From positions 1 through 62,718 of the forward strand of contig JUEP01000012.1 of NCBI GenBank assembly GCA_000817105.1: a stretch of DNA of 62,718 bases. Reading direction: 5' to 3'. Shown piece after piece: positions 52,539 to 62,279 of this stretch (within the stretch, counting starts at the first letter, position 1; every line of letters starts with the position of its first letter). The notes beneath the pieces are model-generated. The model worked only from the letters and a program-made list of their open reading frames with translations. It was not told the DNA's origin and did no database searches. A program made the position numbers and the translations under genes. This stretch comes from a marine actinobacterium MedAcidi-G3. Its GTDB lineage: Bacteria; Actinomycetota; Acidimicrobiia; Acidimicrobiales; Poriferisodalaceae.

Positions 52539-53333
52539 ATGGCAGATTTCACCGCCAAAGACGTTCAAGCTCTTCGTCAATCAACCGGTGCTGGCATGAT
52601 GGATGCCAAAAAAGCATTAGTTGAAAATGATGGAGATGCCGAAGCCGCAGCCCAATGGCTGAGAGAAAAAGGGATAGCAAAGAGTGCTAGCCGTTCTGAC
52701 AGAGAAAACAGTGAGGGAATTGTCGTAGCAAGAGTTGCAGGTACAACGGCTGCCATTGTCGAGTTGAAGTGTGAGACAGATTTCGTAGCTAAGTCCGAAC
52801 AATTTGGGGAAATGGCAGAAAATATTCTCGGTGCGGTCCTAGCTGGGGGAGAAGGCGCCGTTTCTGAAAGTGCTACCGACCTAGAGAATATGAAAATAAC
52901 TCTCAAAGAGAACATTGAGTTAGGTCGAGTCATCAGATACGAAGCGAGCCCTAGTGCGGTTCTTGATGCCTACGTCCACCAACAGAATGGGCGTGGTGTC
53001 AACGCGGTCTTAATTGAAATTGATAATGGCGACCTAGAGATGGCTCACGATGTTGCGTTACACATTGCGAGTAGCCGACCTCGATATTTGACGAGAGACG
53101 ATGTTCCGTCGGAGATAGTTGCAGCGGAGCGCGAAACTCTCGAGAACATAACCCGAAATGAAGGTAAGCCCGAGCAGGCGATCGACAAAATTGTTGATGG
53201 CCGTATGAATGGCTTCTTTCGAGATTCGGCGTTGCTCGAGCAAAAATTTGTGAAAGACGAGAAGATTGCTATTTCAGATCTTCTGGCGGAATCGACGATC
53301 ACCCGATTCGTCCAGGTGGAGATAGGTAGCTGA
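52539..53333 (+). CDS. tsf: Elongation factor Ts
   Basis: Nucleotide exchange factor for EF-Tu, 264 aa. The N-terminal UBA-like domain ([20 protein letters not shown]) and the EF-Ts core with [29 protein letters not shown] and [19 protein letters not shown] are intact. The C-terminal [22 protein letters not shown] is also typical. It starts 38 bp after rpsB with AGAGGTG upstream and is followed one base after its stop by pyrH. Confidence 0.96.
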   Translation: MADFTAKDVQALRQSTGAGMMDAKKALVENDGDAEAAAQWLREKGIAKSASRSDRENSEGIVVARVAGTTAAIVELKCETDFVAKSEQFGEMAENILGAVLAGGEGAVSESATDLENMKITLKENIELGRVIRYEASPSAVLDAYVHQQNGRGVNAVLIEIDNGDLEMAHDVALHIASSRPRYLTRDDVPSEIVAAERETLENITRNEGKPEQAIDKIVDGRMNGFFRDSALLEQKFVKDEKIAISDLLAESTITRFVQVEIGS

Positions 53334-53334
53334 C

Positions 53335-54081
53335 GTGTCAGATCAGGCACGCCGCTGGGAGGGTGATTGCCCCTGGAAACGGGTGATTCTAAAACTTTCC
53401 GGTGAGGCGCTAGCCGATCCAACGGGCGAAAACATAAGTGGCGAAGTGCTCAAAAATCTGGCGTCAGAGATTGCTTCTGTTCGAGAAGTGCACGCAATAG
53501 ATATAGCTATCGTTGTGGGTGGTGGAAACATCTGGAGAGGGATGTCTGGCTCCGACGGGGGAATGGATAGGGCCCAATCCGATCACATGGGGATGTTGGC
53601 GACCGTCATTAATGCCATAGCTCTCCAGGATGCGCTTGAAAGGGCGGAGGTACCTACGCGTGTTATGACAGCGATTGGCATGGCGCAGGTTGCTGAGCCA
53701 TATATCCGACGTCGGGCTGTGCGCCACCTCGAAAAGGGGCGAGTCGTTATTTTCGCTGCTGGAACAGGAAACCCATTCTTCACGACTGACACTGCAGCTG
53801 CCCTTAGAGCGGCTGAAATAGATGCAGACGCCGTTCTCAAGGGAACGCACTCGGGAGTCGATGGTGTCTATACAGCTGATCCCAATACTGACCCAGATGC
53901 AGAACTCCTTGATGACGTCTCTTTCCTTGATGTGCTTTCTCGGGAGCTAGCTGTCATGGATAGTGCAGCCATCGCAGTGTGTAAGGACAATAAGACTCCG
54001 ATAGTGGTTTTTGACCTGATGACTCGTGGAAACTTTGAGTCCATACTTGGTGGAGCTGCGATCGGTACGCTAGTCAGGTGA
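53335..54081 (+). CDS. pyrH: Uridylate kinase
   Basis: UMP kinase, 248 aa, that makes UDP for RNA and cell-wall precursors. [53 protein letters not shown]-like (here [19 protein letters not shown]) and [14 protein letters not shown] are characteristic. GTG 53335 lies directly after the tsf stop. Its own stop overlaps the frr start (GTGA). A short N-terminal extension with [11 protein letters not shown] is present. Confidence 0.95.
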   Translation: MSDQARRWEGDCPWKRVILKLSGEALADPTGENISGEVLKNLASEIASVREVHAIDIAIVVGGGNIWRGMSGSDGGMDRAQSDHMGMLATVINAIALQDALERAEVPTRVMTAIGMAQVAEPYIRRRAVRHLEKGRVVIFAAGTGNPFFTTDTAAALRAAEIDADAVLKGTHSGVDGVYTADPNTDPDAELLDDVSFLDVLSRELAVMDSAAIAVCKDNKTPIVVFDLMTRGNFESILGGAAIGTLVR

Positions 54082-54644
54082 GCGAGTTTGCGAACGAAGT
54101 CTGTGTTGATGCACGGGACCGTATGGAACGCGCTGTCGAGCACGCCCAAAATGAATACGCAACTGTGCGAACGGGCCGTGCGACGCCAGCGCTAGTCGAA
54201 AAATTAAAAGTTGTTTACTACGGCGCAGATGTGCCCCTTCAGCAACTAGCAAGTTTCTCAGTTCCTGAGGCACGAGTTTTAGTAGTGCAACCTTTTGATC
54301 GTGGTTCAATCGAAGGCATATCCAAAGCCCTCATGGAATCGGACTTAGGCATTAATCCCAGTAGCGATGGAGAAGTTATTCGCTTGGTTTTTCCTCCTTT
54401 GACCGAAGAAAGGCGACAAGATCTGGTACGAGTGGTCAAACAGATGGCTGAAGATGGTCGCATAGCGGTCCGGAACCTTAGGCGTTCAGCCCGCCAGGAT
54501 TTAGATGCACTCGAGAAAGACAAAGAAATTTCTTCAGATGATAAAGAACGGTTCACCAAGGACCTTGACGGCTATACCCAAAAAGCGGTTGATGAAATTG
54601 ACCGGGCGCTTGCTGCCAAAGAGCAGGAGTTGCTTGAAGTCTGA
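54078..54644 (+). CDS. frr: Ribosome recycling factor
   Basis: Splits post-termination ribosomes with EF-G. The 188-aa protein has the three-helix-bundle pattern: [78 protein letters not shown] and the C-terminal helix [21 protein letters not shown]. The GTG start overlaps the pyrH stop by 4 nt. It is complete, with normal length. Confidence 0.96.
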   Translation: MSEFANEVCVDARDRMERAVEHAQNEYATVRTGRATPALVEKLKVVYYGADVPLQQLASFSVPEARVLVVQPFDRGSIEGISKALMESDLGINPSSDGEVIRLVFPPLTEERRQDLVRVVKQMAEDGRIAVRNLRRSARQDLDALEKDKEISSDDKERFTKDLDGYTQKAVDEIDRALAAKEQELLEV

Positions 54645-54664
54645 AGCAAAGGTTGAGGATAGAT

Positions 54665-56629
54665 ATGCCTGATACCGATGATGGCGAGATTGAACCTGGC
54701 AATCGCGAAGAAATTGAAGATAGTGATGGCACCGGCCCTTTGCTCTCTTTCGATTTTGATGAATCAGCAATGCCGCACTGGTCAGAACCAGGCTCAGGCG
54801 AACGGCCCGATGGCGGCGAACGGCCCGATCCGCCTGAACTTGAAGACTCACGCCTTGGCGGTTCGCGCCTGTTCCCTCAACTACCAGATGACCCGCATCT
54901 GGTTGATACCTCCGATACAGGATTGATGGACGCAGTTCGGTCTGACACCATCCCCACGGTTTCGTTAGAAGCGCAAGAAGGGCAGACAAGTTCTGAATTC
55001 GGCGAAATGGAACATGAGAATCGCGACGTTGGCGATAAGGAGCCTGATAATCAGGTTTCTGATGATGGCGACTTTCTGCATCCTCAAATATCGACCGATG
55101 AGTTATTTGGGGAGCCGCTTTTCGATGACACTGAGAATTTCGACGAAATAATCGTTGATGACTCTGCGATTATTGGTCGAGTCTTAGTGGGGGAAGATGA
55201 GGCTCCGGCCTATGACACGGGTCCGATCGGCGAAATTGTAGGCCAAGTACCTGAGGCGGAGGTCAGTGACCCGATCGAGGTCGATTCCGAACAGGCCTCA
55301 GATGAAGTTGTGGGTGATGGGCACGCTTCGAATCAGGTTGATTCAACTGAAAGCATGGGAAACCCTGATGAACCAATCGTCAAAGATGAGCAGGAGCTGG
55401 AAGTTGAATCTGTGCTTGAAAACGAGCCTACTGCTGAGTTGGTTCTAGATGAGGAAGAGCTTTCTCCGATTGAAGTGGGTGAGGACGGAGAGGAGTCTTC
55501 GTCCGAGCATGATGGCGACTTCGACATTGATAATGAGAGCGAACCAAATTCTGATCCTGAGCGGCCAGAGCGACGTGTTATCAAGCTCTTTGATACGCCG
55601 CCAAGTCAGCGAATAATGCGGGCTGAAGCTAGTGATAACGAAGAGGAGAGCGGGGAGAATGAGGATGCGGAGTGGAATGAATTTGGCGGACCAGCCCCCC
55701 ATTGGCGCGAGGGTCGCCGAGATTACGAGGAGTCAACCAAAGTGAATGAAGAAGATCGAACGGTTACGCATGGTTCCGTGACTGGAGAAGAATCAGCTGG
55801 GTCTTCCGAATCAACGGGACGCAATCTCCCGGCAGCGATTGGAGTGGGTTTGGCCTTGGCAGCAGCATTCTTTGGGCTGCTAAAGGTAGGACCATGGGCC
55901 ATGCTCATCATGGTCCTGGCGGCACTGGGATTTGCTGCTCTTGAGTTCTTTACTTCAGCACAAAACCTGGGGTATAGGCCAGCAACCCTCCTGGGTCTAG
56001 CGGCAGTTGTTGGATTGTCGTTTGCGGCTTATCACAGGGGCTTTGAGGCATACCCTGTGGTGTTTGCCTTGCTGGTTATCACTGGGATGTGTTGGTTTTT
56101 GTTCGATGTTGATTCTCAGCATGTGACTGCAAATTTTGCAGTCACCTTGTTGGGGTTTGCTTGGGTCGGCGGTCTGGGATCGTTCGCAGCCTTGATTTTG
56201 GCTCGACCGAATGGTGATGCTATTTTGATCGGAGCAGTCATAGGGACGATTACATATGACGTGGGTGGTTATGTCATAGGAAGCACCACCGGTCAGTCAA
56301 AGATCGCTCCCCGCGTGAGTCCAAACAAAACCTATGAGGGTTTGTTAGGTGGGATGATGCTTTCGGTCGTTGTAACGACGTTGGTCCTCAATAGATTCCC
56401 AGGAGTGCACCCGTGGTCTGTTTCAATGATGGACTGTTTCTGGCTTGGTTTGGCGATCGCTTTGGTGGCTCCAGTTGGAGACCTAGCTCAGTCAATGATT
56501 AAGCGCGATATGGGCGTCAAAGATATGGGTAGCCTGCTGCCGGGACACGGAGGCGTGTTCGATAGGTTTGACGCGCTTTTATTTGTATTGCCAACTGCTT
56601 ATTTTGTCGCCGACCTCGTGCTTACTTGA
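54665..56629 (+). CDS. cdsA: Phosphatidate cytidylyltransferase CdsA with long acidic N-terminal extension
   Basis: Makes CDP-diacylglycerol, the precursor of all phospholipids, in the membrane. The catalytic domain is residues about 386-654, with about eight transmembrane segments, SPNKTYEGLLGG and the CdsA signature SMIKRDMGVKDMGSLLPGHG followed by GVFDRFD. The first 385 residues are very rich in Asp, Glu, Ser and Pro and have no recognisable domain; PHW-containing motifs occur twice (MPHWSEPGSGE and APHWREG). ATG 54665 is chosen because GAGGA is 5 nt upstream; TTG 54653 is an alternative. A 15-bp direct repeat lies at 54797-54811 and 54815-54829. Confidence 0.93.
   Translation: MPDTDDGEIEPGNREEIEDSDGTGPLLSFDFDESAMPHWSEPGSGERPDGGERPDPPELEDSRLGGSRLFPQLPDDPHLVDTSDTGLMDAVRSDTIPTVSLEAQEGQTSSEFGEMEHENRDVGDKEPDNQVSDDGDFLHPQISTDELFGEPLFDDTENFDEIIVDDSAIIGRVLVGEDEAPAYDTGPIGEIVGQVPEAEVSDPIEVDSEQASDEVVGDGHASNQVDSTESMGNPDEPIVKDEQELEVESVLENEPTAELVLDEEELSPIEVGEDGEESSSEHDGDFDIDNESEPNSDPERPERRVIKLFDTPPSQRIMRAEASDNEEESGENEDAEWNEFGGPAPHWREGRRDYEESTKVNEEDRTVTHGSVTGEESAGSSESTGRNLPAAIGVGLALAAAFFGLLKVGPWAMLIMVLAALGFAALEFFTSAQNLGYRPATLLGLAAVVGLSFAAYHRGFEAYPVVFALLVITGMCWFLFDVDSQHVTANFAVTLLGFAWVGGLGSFAALILARPNGDAILIGAVIGTITYDVGGYVIGSTTGQSKIAPRVSPNKTYEGLLGGMMLSVVVTTLVLNRFPGVHPWSVSMMDCFWLGLAIALVAPVGDLAQSMIKRDMGVKDMGSLLPGHGGVFDRFDALLFVLPTAYFVADLVLT
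54797..54829 (+). repeat. 15-bp direct repeat in the cdsA extension
   Basis: GGCGAACGGCCCGAT occurs at 54797-54811 and again at 54815-54829, separated by 3 bp, coding for GERPD twice. It is a small in-frame duplication in the disordered region. Confidence 0.85.
56123..56145. repeat. 11-bp perfect inverted repeat inside cdsA
   Basis: GTGACTGCAAA (56123-56133) and TTTGCAGTCAC (56135-56145) are exact reverse complements around one T. It codes for part of HVTANFAVTLLG in a membrane segment region. It could be a DNA-binding site, a cruciform or an mRNA hairpin. Confidence 0.75.
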
Positions 56630-56640
56630 GAGGTGTCTAA

Positions 56641-57804
56641 GTGACGACGGTTGCGATTTTAGGAGCCACCGGATCTATTGGTTCTCAAACTATTGAGGTA
56701 GTGAAAGCTGAACCTGAACGCTTTCGAATAACAGCCTTAGCTGCTTGGTCTTCCATTGATTTGCTTGCTTCTCAAGCGAGAGAGTTTCGGCCCGAGGTGG
56801 TGGCCATTGGAAACCCTGGGTTAGCTGATCAACTTAAATCAGAAGTACCAGAAGGTACTGAGGTGCTGGTTGGAGCGGCGGGCTACGAAGAGTTAGCAAC
56901 GCGAGCAGAAGTAGTCGTCAATGGCATAGTGGGGTTTGCGGGATTGGGAGTGACTCTTGCTGCGTTAAGTGCGGGAAGGCGGTTGGCTTTAGCCAATAAG
57001 GAGAGTTTGATCGCAGCTGGCCCCCTAGTTCAGCCGCTTCGCTCAACTCCAGGAGCCGAATTAATTCCTGTGGACAGTGAGCATTGTGCCCTTCACCAGT
57101 GTCTTCGGTCGAGCAACCCCGATGGGCAAGCACGTCATCTCCATCAACTAGTTCTAACGGCAAGTGGAGGCCCATTTAGGGGCCGGAGTTCGTTCGAACT
57201 TGAAAAGGTGACAATCGATGAGGCTCTTGCACACCCGACTTGGGCGATGGGTCCCAAAATCACTGTTGATTCGTCAACTTTGATGAACAAAGGCCTCGAG
57301 GTAATAGAAGCTCATGAACTTTTTGGAGTTGAATACGAAAAGATAGAAGTTGTTGTTCATCCGGAATCAATAGTTCATTCAATGGCCACCTTCACCGACG
57401 GCGCAACCATCGCTCAATTGTCAGAGCCGGATATGAGATTGCCCATCGCTTATGCGCTTGCATATCCCGAAAGGATCGCTACCTCCTTCGGGAGTATCGA
57501 CTGGGGGACAAGTAAATCGCTTCACTTTGAGCCGCCAGATAGAAAAACGTTTCCGTGCCTTGACTTGGCTTATTCAGCTGGCGAAACAGGTAATACCGCA
57601 CCCGCTTGGATGAATGGCGCTAATGAAGCTGCGGTGGAAGCGTTTTTAAAGAGCCGGATTTCCTGGCCTGAAATCGCAAGTTCGATTGAAAGTGCTTTAA
57701 ACCAGTATGACGGAGCAGTCGCTGAGTCAGTTGAAGCAGTAGTTCGCGCTGACATTCGTGGGCGGGAATGTGTAGCCAGTTATCTTTCTAGTAGTGGTCG
57801 CTGA
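56641..57804 (+). CDS. dxr: 1-deoxy-D-xylulose 5-phosphate reductoisomerase
   Basis: Second enzyme of the MEP isoprenoid pathway, NADPH-dependent, 387 aa. VAILGATGSIGSQTIEVV is the cofactor site, LANKESLIAAG and PVDSEHCALHQCL hold metal-binding residues, and TASGGPFRG with HPTWAMGPKITVDSSTLMNKG and HPESIVHSM complete the active site. GTG start. Its TGA overlaps the rseP ATG. ispG, two genes on, belongs to the same pathway. Confidence 0.96.
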   Translation: MTTVAILGATGSIGSQTIEVVKAEPERFRITALAAWSSIDLLASQAREFRPEVVAIGNPGLADQLKSEVPEGTEVLVGAAGYEELATRAEVVVNGIVGFAGLGVTLAALSAGRRLALANKESLIAAGPLVQPLRSTPGAELIPVDSEHCALHQCLRSSNPDGQARHLHQLVLTASGGPFRGRSSFELEKVTIDEALAHPTWAMGPKITVDSSTLMNKGLEVIEAHELFGVEYEKIEVVVHPESIVHSMATFTDGATIAQLSEPDMRLPIAYALAYPERIATSFGSIDWGTSKSLHFEPPDRKTFPCLDLAYSAGETGNTAPAWMNGANEAAVEAFLKSRISWPEIASSIESALNQYDGAVAESVEAVVRADIRGRECVASYLSSSGR

Positions 57805-59036
57805 TGAGTGATGTTTCGAATACAAAAATGAATGATCGAGCTCGTGGAATACTCGGGTTCGGATTGGTAGTTGCATCGTTGGTTTCGCTCGGCTTTGTGT
57901 CGCGAGCCATGTTGGTAGTGACGCTGGTGATCGTGTTCGTAGTTTTTGTCCATGAGTTGGGCCACTTTGTGGCAGCGCGCATAACTGGGATGAAAGCAAC
58001 AGAATTTTTCCTTGGTTTTGGTCCTCGACTGTTTAGCTTTCGAAGAGGTGAAACCGAGTTTGGGGTCAAGCCGATACTGGCTGGGGCCTACGTGAAATTG
58101 GTTGGGATGACAAACCTCGACGAAGTAGATGTCGAAGATGAAGCGCGAACCTATAGGCAGCAGAGCTACCCAAAACGTCTGTTAGTTGCATCAGCTGGTT
58201 CGTTGATGCATTTCTTGATGGCGTTTATAGGCCTACTCGCTCTGTTCTCTTTTTTAGGTGACCCTGTACTGGAAGAAGGGTCTTGGGAAGTTGCAAGTGT
58301 TCTCGAACAAGAGAATTCGCTAGAAAATAGCGCTGCGGCGCGCGCAGGGCTCCAAACAGGGGATCGGATCCTCTTCGTTGAAGGGGAATCCACTGCCGCC
58401 TGGGAGGATTTAGTAGAAATTGTCCGAAACCGGCCTAACGAAACGGTCCAGCTTGAAGTTAGGCGCGGTGCTCGGGATTTATCCCTGGTAGCGACCCTGG
58501 GTGTTGGCCCCGACGGCTACGGATTGTTGGGCGTTAGAGGTCAGCAGGCCACGAACTTGGTGAAATATGGCCCTGTAGAGACCTTTAAACAGACTGGAGT
58601 TGAGTTCTTCTCCATGGTCGGTCAATCGATTGGCGGAATTTGGACAATTGTTGCGAACCTTGGAGAAGTAGCAGACAGGATAATTTCGCCCCCTAATGAC
58701 CCGAGTGCCAATGACAACCTCGAGACTCGGCCGGTCTCGCTTGTAGGGGCTGTTCAGATTGGGGCCAGTGATCGATTGAGCGGTTCGGAACGGATGCAGC
58801 TTTTTGTTGCTTTTAATGTGTTTATTGGGGTGTTTAATTTGCTGCCGTTGCTGCCACTGGATGGCGGCCACATAGCAATAGCAACTTATGAACGGATTCG
58901 AGAAGGTAGAACAGGTCGACGACACATAATTGATACAACTCGCTTATTGCCTGTCACCTACGCCGTTGTGGCCTTTCTCGCTTTCTTCGGTTTAGGAGCT
59001 ATTTATTTAGATATTGCCAACCCTCTTGGGTTTTGA
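57804..59036 (+). CDS. rseP: Site-2 intramembrane metalloprotease RseP
   Basis: Membrane zinc protease, 410 aa, that cleaves anti-sigma factors or signal peptides within the membrane. The catalytic HELGH is at residues 50-54 in the first membrane region. A single PDZ domain (about 165-250) follows, with ARAGLQTGDRILFVEGEST. The second active-site motif is FNLLPLLPLDGGHIAI. E. coli RseP has two PDZ domains; actinobacterial Rip1 also has fewer. The ATG overlaps the dxr stop. Confidence 0.94.
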   Translation: MSDVSNTKMNDRARGILGFGLVVASLVSLGFVSRAMLVVTLVIVFVVFVHELGHFVAARITGMKATEFFLGFGPRLFSFRRGETEFGVKPILAGAYVKLVGMTNLDEVDVEDEARTYRQQSYPKRLLVASAGSLMHFLMAFIGLLALFSFLGDPVLEEGSWEVASVLEQENSLENSAAARAGLQTGDRILFVEGESTAAWEDLVEIVRNRPNETVQLEVRRGARDLSLVATLGVGPDGYGLLGVRGQQATNLVKYGPVETFKQTGVEFFSMVGQSIGGIWTIVANLGEVADRIISPPNDPSANDNLETRPVSLVGAVQIGASDRLSGSERMQLFVAFNVFIGVFNLLPLLPLDGGHIAIATYERIREGRTGRRHIIDTTRLLPVTYAVVAFLAFFGLGAIYLDIANPLGF

Positions 59037-59085
59037 GTAACTGCCGTGGCAGGGATTTCACGTTCAAACTGACAGACTGTGATTG

Positions 59086-60282
59086 ATGTTTGAACGTCGA
59101 ATGACCCGGAGCGTGGACGTGGGAGGAGTGCAAGTCGGAGCGGGCGCTCCGATAAGCGTTCAATCGATGACGACGACTAAGACAGCTGACGTGGAAGCCA
59201 CCCTCGAACAGATTTATGCTTTGGCCAGTTCAGGTGCTGAAATTGTTCGCTGCACCTGTAACGAGATAGAAGCTGCTGAAGGTTTAGCTCGCATTGTTCC
59301 TCGGTCACCGGTCCCAATTATCGCCGATATCCATTTTCAGTATCGTTTAGCGTTGGCGGCCCTGGACGCCGGAGTCGCATGTTTGCGTCTTAACCCTGGA
59401 AACATTCGCAAAGAGCAACATATAAAGACAGTTGCCTCTGAAGCTGGCGATCGTGGTGTGCCGATTCGAATTGGTGTGAATGCCGGATCCCTAGATCCGG
59501 ATATCGAAGAAAAACACGGAATGACTGCCGCTGCATTAGTCGAGTCAGCAAAACGAGAATTGGGTTACTTTGAAGAGGTCGGATTTGATGACGTAAAGAT
59601 CTCGGTTAAGGCCAGTGACGTTCGGCTAATGGTGGATGCTTATCGGCTGTTAGCTGACACGGTTGACTTCCCGTTACACCTCGGAGTGACTGAAGCTGGG
59701 CCACCGCCTGGCGGAATCTTGAAAGCTACTGCGGGGATAGCGACGCTGCTGAATGAGGGCATTGGTGACACAATTCGTTACAGCCTGACAGCTGACCCTG
59801 TCGAGGAAGCTAAAGCGGGTCGGCAGTTATTGGAAGCCCTTGGCTTGCGTGAACGGAGTTCATTAGATCTGATCGCTTGTCCTTCATGTGGCAGAGCAGA
59901 AGTTGATGTCATCTCAATCGCGGCGAGTGCGCAAGAAGCGCTTGGTGAACTTGACTTGCCTATTCAGGTTGCGGTGATGGGGTGCGTGGTGAATGGCCCG
60001 GGTGAGGCTAAAGGGGCGGACCTAGGAATAGCCGCAGGTCGTCAGAGAGGGCATCTGTTCGTTCGCGGTCAAGTGGTCAAGGTTGTCCCTGAAGACCAGA
60101 TGGTCGCTTCATTAGTTGAGTGGGCCCAGAAGATTGCGTCCGACGGAGTTGAGGGAGCATTAGCCGCTGCAGACAAGTCAGCGGAAGCGGAAGCGGAAGC
60201 AGATCGGGCGGCGTTGTTGGAAGTGCAAGGTCATGACGCAAACGATTCGGATGCCATCGTTGAAATGATTCGGAAGCGTTAG
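59086..60282 (+). CDS. ispG: 4-hydroxy-3-methylbut-2-enyl diphosphate synthase
   Basis: [4Fe-4S] enzyme of the MEP pathway, 398 aa. It has VGAGAPISVQSMTTTKTADV, IVRCTCNEIEAAEGL, the TIM-barrel DIHFQYRLALAALDAG and LRLNPGNI, and the cluster-binding cysteines in LIACPSCGRAEVD and VMGCVVNGPGEA. A C-terminal extra tail includes a hexanucleotide repeat GCGGAA x3 (60181-60198) coding AEAEAE. ATG 59086 is taken; a TTG directly before it adds one residue. No ribosome-binding site is evident. Confidence 0.95.
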   Translation: MFERRMTRSVDVGGVQVGAGAPISVQSMTTTKTADVEATLEQIYALASSGAEIVRCTCNEIEAAEGLARIVPRSPVPIIADIHFQYRLALAALDAGVACLRLNPGNIRKEQHIKTVASEAGDRGVPIRIGVNAGSLDPDIEEKHGMTAAALVESAKRELGYFEEVGFDDVKISVKASDVRLMVDAYRLLADTVDFPLHLGVTEAGPPPGGILKATAGIATLLNEGIGDTIRYSLTADPVEEAKAGRQLLEALGLRERSSLDLIACPSCGRAEVDVISIAASAQEALGELDLPIQVAVMGCVVNGPGEAKGADLGIAAGRQRGHLFVRGQVVKVVPEDQMVASLVEWAQKIASDGVEGALAAADKSAEAEAEADRAALLEVQGHDANDSDAIVEMIRKR

Positions 60283-60310
60283 GTCAGTTACCTAGCCTGG
60301 TGCCTACAAG

Positions 60311-60338
60311 TTGGTTAGTGCTCTCGTACTGGTACCAT
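60311..60338 (+). promoter_or_regulatory. Putative promoter upstream of rimP-nusA
   Basis: TTGGTT (60311-60316) and TACCAT (60333-60338) are 16 bp apart and lie in the ispG-rimP gap, before an intrinsic terminator. If active, its transcript would run through that terminator into rimP-nusA-infB. Confidence 0.35.
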
Positions 60339-60366
60339 GGCGGGCACAGGTCAGCTTCTTTTTGCT

Positions 60367-60397
60367 GGACGTGGGCTTTGCCCACGTCCTTTTTCTT
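60367..60397 (+). terminator. Rho-independent terminator between ispG and rimP
   Basis: Perfect 10-bp G+C-rich stem GGACGTGGGC (60367-60376) with GCCCACGTCC (60380-60389), loop TTT, followed by the U-run TTTTTCTT (60390-60397). It is the clearest intrinsic terminator in the window. It may end the ispG transcript or act as an attenuator before rimP-nusA. Confidence 0.9.
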
Positions 60398-60444
60398 GGC
60401 CTAAATGAATCTCAAGCCATCGGATAAGACGAAGTGGAGGGGTG

Positions 60445-60978
60445 ATGAATCCAGACTCACAAAGTCACCTCGAACCAATATTTTCGTTAGTGGAACCGTT
60501 AGTCGAGGCTGCCGGGCACGACTTATATGACATCCACCAAAATGGGGGAACGTTAGCCGTGCTAGTTGACAGTGAAGAAGGCTTGGGTGTTGATGATCTC
60601 TCAGGCTTAAGTCGCTCCCTATCGGCGGCGCTGGATGAGCATGACCCGATACCGGGCAGGTATACCTTAGAGATTTCCACCCCTGGAGTTGAACGTCGCC
60701 TGAGACAAGAAAAGCATTTCGTTGGTGCTGTCGGCGAGACGGTAAATATAAGGACTAACCCGGGACCCGAAGGTCGGCGGCGAGTCGTTGGAGTCTTGGT
60801 TGCTGTCGAAGACGGAGTGTTGACTATTGAGACCTCTGATTTAGATGCCAGCAAAGTTCCGCTAACAGAAATTGAGAAGGCGCGTACTGTTTTCGAATGG
60901 GGACCTGCTCCGAAACCAGGTTCCTCTGGCAAGAAAAATGGATCTAACAATAACCACAAGGGAGGAAGTCGACGATGA
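60445..60978 (+). CDS. rimP: Ribosome maturation factor RimP
   Basis: 30S assembly factor, 177 aa. The N-terminal domain has IFSLVEPLVEAAGHDLYDIHQNG and the C-terminal SH3-like domain has LEISTPGVERRLRQEKHF and GVLVAVEDGVLTIE. The tail is Lys/Asn/Gly-rich. ATG 60445 has GGAGG 4 nt upstream; the GTG at 60442 would be too close to it. The rimP stop overlaps the nusA ATG (ATGA), the usual rimP-nusA-infB order. Confidence 0.93.
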   Translation: MNPDSQSHLEPIFSLVEPLVEAAGHDLYDIHQNGGTLAVLVDSEEGLGVDDLSGLSRSLSAALDEHDPIPGRYTLEISTPGVERRLRQEKHFVGAVGETVNIRTNPGPEGRRRVVGVLVAVEDGVLTIETSDLDASKVPLTEIEKARTVFEWGPAPKPGSSGKKNGSNNNHKGGSRR

Positions 60979-62279
60979 CTACCCCGGACATGATGGAAGC
61001 TCTTCAAGCTCTTGCGGCTGAGAAAGGAATGACGACTGAGTTGCTCCTAGAGGCTGTTGCGAATGGTCTCGAATCTGCATATAAGAGAATGCCTGAGGCT
61101 GCCGAGGAGGCGTACGTCGTCATAGACGAGACGTTTAATATTTCCGTAATTGCACAAGAAATTGATGAGGAAGGCAATGTCGTTCAAGAATGGGACGATA
61201 CGCCCGAAAACTTCGGGAGAATTGCTGCTCAGACTGCAAGACAGGTCTTGACCCAGCGAATTCGCGAAGTCGAACGTGACATGAAATACGACGAGTATGC
61301 GGGTCGGGAAGGCGACATTGTCACGGGAATCATCCAGCAGACAGATTCGCGTTACACATTGCTTGATTTAGGCCGTGTCGAAGCGCTCTTGCCGCAATCA
61401 GAACAGGTTCCTTATGAAAGGCCCGAACCTAATAGCCGACTAAAGGCTTACATCGTGGAGGTTCGAAAGACTGCTAAGGGTCCACAAATCGTAGTGTCGC
61501 GAACCCATCCAGGGCTGATTCGGGAACTGTTTAAGCTTGAAGTTCCAGAAATTAGCGATGGAATTGTTGAGATGAAAGCTTGCGCCAGGGAACCTGGTCA
61601 TAGGACCAAAATTGCTGTTTGGTCCAATGACACCAATATCGACCCAGTGGGGGCTTGTGTTGGGGCGCGAGGAGCTCGCGTTCGACAGGTAGTTAACGAG
61701 TTACGTGGTGAAAAAATTGACATCGTTCCATTTTCTGAAGATCAGCACGATTTTGTTGCGAAAGCCCTATCGCCAGCAAAGGTGAAGGAAGTGCGTTTCC
61801 ACGAAGTTGAGGGTGTCGCTGAAGTTGTCGTACCCGATCATCAGCTTTCATTAGCTATCGGTCGAGAAGGACAAAACGCTCGACTGGCAGCGCGTCTAAC
61901 AGGCTGGAGAATCGATATTAAGAGTGAAACCCAAATTCTTGATGAAGAGAATGCCTACGCAGATGGCGACTGGGCGGAAGGCGAGTGGGTGACTGACGCT
62001 GATACTGGTGAGCAAACATGGGTTCCAGCTGACGGAAGTGAAGCCATGACTGCTGATGACTGGGCTACCGCAGCGGAAGAAGCGGTGGGGGAAGAGAACC
62101 CTGAACAAGACTCGGCGGCTGATGAACGTGAGATTGACACGGCTGCAGACGAGAGTTCTTCAGCTGAAGAAACCACCGAAGAGGATCTTGTTGAAGAAAT
62201 TGAGGGTAATGAATCCCCAACCGGTGCTGATGAAGAGCAAGAAACTGTTGCAGAGGAAGAAGAACAGTCGAATAACTAA
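60975..62279 (+). CDS. nusA: Transcription termination/antitermination factor NusA
   Basis: 434-aa RNA-polymerase-binding factor. Domains in order: N-terminal RNAP-binding (1-120), S1 (about 125-195, [22 protein letters not shown]), KH1 and KH2 (about 205-330, with [27 protein letters not shown] and [19 protein letters not shown]). The last 100 residues are acidic and low-complexity; the E. coli AR repeats are absent, as normal for Actinobacteria. The ATG overlaps rimP. No ylxR gene lies between it and infB. Confidence 0.95.
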   Translation: MTTPDMMEALQALAAEKGMTTELLLEAVANGLESAYKRMPEAAEEAYVVIDETFNISVIAQEIDEEGNVVQEWDDTPENFGRIAAQTARQVLTQRIREVERDMKYDEYAGREGDIVTGIIQQTDSRYTLLDLGRVEALLPQSEQVPYERPEPNSRLKAYIVEVRKTAKGPQIVVSRTHPGLIRELFKLEVPEISDGIVEMKACAREPGHRTKIAVWSNDTNIDPVGACVGARGARVRQVVNELRGEKIDIVPFSEDQHDFVAKALSPAKVKEVRFHEVEGVAEVVVPDHQLSLAIGREGQNARLAARLTGWRIDIKSETQILDEENAYADGDWAEGEWVTDADTGEQTWVPADGSEAMTADDWATAAEEAVGEENPEQDSAADEREIDTAADESSSAEETTEEDLVEEIEGNESPTGADEEQETVAEEEEQSNN

